Below are positions 41,754 to 43,170 of a DNA stretch of 43,170 nt, one piece after another. Source of the DNA: Triparma columacea (Eukaryota > Sar > Bolidophyceae > Parmales > Triparmaceae); the NCBI GenBank assembly GCA_030267965.1, contig BRYA01000664.1, positions 6,146 to 49,315 of the forward strand, in the 5' to 3' direction. Under the pieces are notes generated by a model. The model searched no databases and was not told the DNA's origin. It was given only the letters and a program-made list of their open reading frames with translations. Every line of letters starts with the position of its first letter. Within the stretch, counting starts at the first letter, position 1. Made by a program: the position numbers and the translations under genes.

Positions 41754-43170
41754 ATGGAGGGTGAGGTTGAAGCAGATTTTGGCCTCGTGGGTGATGTCGC
41801 TACGATCGACGATGGTCCGCAGCTTCCCTCTAGCCCTGAGCGCGCCCATTCTGGTATGTGCGACCCAACAAGAAGTTCGCCAGCTGTTTCAGAAATGGCT
41901 GAGAAGGGGAGGAACGACATTGAGGCTCAGGATGAAGGGGCGATTGAGGTCTCCGAGGAGGAATATGAGGCCAAGGAAGGGTCCGAGGAGGTGATGCTCC
42001 CCGTCGACCGTGGTCACACGACTTCCGGTCAAGAAGGAAAGCAGTTGGGGGAAGACCTGATGTTGACAGTTAAGGAAAGGGAGGACGGGAGGACGAAGGA
42101 AGAGGCCGTGGGAGAGTTTGTTGCGACGAACGATCTTCTGAAAGGTGTCGTTGAGAAGTACGCATTCGTCGAGGCGATGCTGGCTGCCATCATTGAGAAC
42201 AAGCTGCACAGGATGAGGAAGGTGGAGGGGGCAGCCAAGGACCTGGAGAAGAAGGACGGGAAGGAGATCGGCGAAAGCCTAGCGTCCACATTGGCAACAA
42301 CTACGCAGGTGCAATCCGCTGTCGATGAGTGGATGCACCAGTTCCCTGCTCTGAAGGAGCTCGACGAAGAGTACTGCTGGTTCAGACCTTTGCTCGAGAC
42401 GATTGGCTTCAAGCTGATGGAGGAAGTCCCTTGGGGTGTCAAGATGAGGGTGACAGTGGGAGCTTTCACAAGCATGACTGATTTGCTGACTGATGTGTAT
42501 GTGACTTACTTGTTTTGGAGTGATAAGAAGTATGGGTACTTTAAGGCTTCTTTGGCAAGTTTGGTAGCGTCAATTGGGCTTCAAATGCTTATTGTTTGGG
42601 GACAAAACAGGAAGTTGGGGATGAAGAGGGTGGTGCAGGAGTGGATTCCAATCTTGCTTGGCTACAAGCTTGCAGTTGATGCTTACAGGGTAGCAACTGG
42701 AGAAATGCAAGAGGTTGGGACATCAATGGACCCAATGCTTGAGATGACAGTCATGAAATGGATTGAGATGTTTGCTGAGGCAATTCCTGGAGTGATTATC
42801 CAACTTATGGCTATAGCAACAAGTGACAAAAATGTCTCAACTTCAGCATGGCTTTCAGTTGCAGTGTCAGCAATTACAACAGGCTTTGCCTCAGCAACAA
42901 TAAGTTATGACTGGGACACAGATCCTGCTAAGAGAGAATTGGCACCAGCCTTCTATGGGTTTATACCAGCAAAAGCAAGCAAGAGAGCAGTAATGTTTGT
43001 GTCTATGTTGCTCTTGTCTTCAGGGATGCTTCTAATAAGGTGTACAACAATAGTCCTTCTTGGGTTGATTGGAGGTAGCTGGGCCTTTCTCTATATTGGA
43101 GCCGACCTTGGTTTGTACTTGTTGGTTAAGATATTGAGAGGAGATTTTTGGTTTTATTTGCGGTTGGGAG
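41754..43170 (+). CDS. Polytopic membrane protein of a probable multi-copy family (3' end beyond window)
   Basis: The frame is open from the ATG at 41754 to the last base: 472 codons with no stop and no intron needed. Residues 1-200 are hydrophilic and acidic (EVSEEEYEAKEGSEE; LEKKDGKEIGES). From about residue 205 there is a domain with at least six hydrophobic segments: VPWGVKMRVTVGAFTSMTDL, VYVTYLFW, LASLVASIGLQMLIVW, PGVIIQLMAIAT, WLSVAVSAITTGFAS and AVMFVSMLLLSSGMLLI. The layout (DLLTDVYVTYLF early, WIEMFAEAIPGVIIQ in the middle) loosely recalls XK-related scramblase-like proteins, but I cannot name the family. Base composition changes sharply near 42,400: CpG is common before and almost absent after. 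Start: the first ATG after in-frame stops. Confidence 0.8.
   Translation, partial: MEGEVEADFGLVGDVATIDDGPQLPSSPERAHSGMCDPTRSSPAVSEMAEKGRNDIEAQDEGAIEVSEEEYEAKEGSEEVMLPVDRGHTTSGQEGKQLGEDLMLTVKEREDGRTKEEAVGEFVATNDLLKGVVEKYAFVEAMLAAIIENKLHRMRKVEGAAKDLEKKDGKEIGESLASTLATTTQVQSAVDEWMHQFPALKELDEEYCWFRPLLETIGFKLMEEVPWGVKMRVTVGAFTSMTDLLTDVYVTYLFWSDKKYGYFKASLASLVASIGLQMLIVWGQNRKLGMKRVVQEWIPILLGYKLAVDAYRVATGEMQEVGTSMDPMLEMTVMKWIEMFAEAIPGVIIQLMAIATSDKNVSTSAWLSVAVSAITTGFASATISYDWDTDPAKRELAPAFYGFIPAKASKRAVMFVSMLLLSSGMLLIRCTTIVLLGLIGGSWAFLYIGADLGLYLLVKILRGDFWFYLRLG

Overview
The window is nuclear DNA of a gene-dense eukaryote, most likely a photosynthetic stramenopile (ochrophyte alga; a Parmales/Bolidophyceae-like or pelagophyte-like genome would fit). 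The signs are: about 36 short spliceosomal introns (mostly 90-155 nt, donors almost always GTGAG or GTAAG), many C-rich 3' splice-site tracts, standard stop codons, neighbouring genes on opposite strands only tens to hundreds of bases apart, and two proteins with a signal peptide followed by a Phe-containing transit-peptide start, as in secondary red plastids. All gene models were assembled by hand from reading frame, splice phase and protein-family fit. No transcript or database search was available.

Region 1-16.1 kb, in order: the 5' part of an acyl-CoA-binding protein fused to a sphingomyelin-synthase-like membrane enzyme (-); an SLC36/AVT-type amino acid transporter (+); a small coiled-coil protein (-); a PCIF1/CAPAM-type cap m6Am methyltransferase (+); a RAD51 paralogue (-); an 8-9-helix membrane protein (+); a cyclic-nucleotide-binding cation channel with an odd pore filter (-); a secreted 2H phosphoesterase (+); an Ala/Glu-rich putative plastid protein (-); a 2-oxoglutarate/Fe(II) oxygenase (+); and a basic/coiled-coil unknown (-).

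Region 16.2-28 kb: a membrane-anchored protein joining an F-BAR-like coiled coil to an SMP lipid-transfer domain (+); a repeat-rich stretch; a five-repeat MYB protein grown by an exon-intron duplication (-); a gene-poor 2.2 kb stretch with exon-like fragments and microsatellites; and an F-box-like/TBC Rab-GAP (+) in AT-richer DNA.

Region 28-43 kb: a 1,319-residue four-C2/WW/IQ/LRR scaffold (-); a putatively plastid-targeted AlgH/UPF0301 protein (+); a large kelch/EGF type I membrane protein (-); an acidic coiled-coil protein (+); a small doubtful ORF (-); and the 5' part of a polytopic membrane protein (+) whose conserved domain is almost free of CpG.

These are independent genes, not an operon. 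A loose theme is membrane and lipid biology (acyl-CoA/sphingolipid synthesis, SMP lipid transfer, multi-C2 membrane binding). The most unusual items are the ACBP-sphingolipid synthase fusion, the F-BAR-SMP fusion, the abrupt CpG desert at the right end, the MYB exon duplication and the channel's noncanonical filter.
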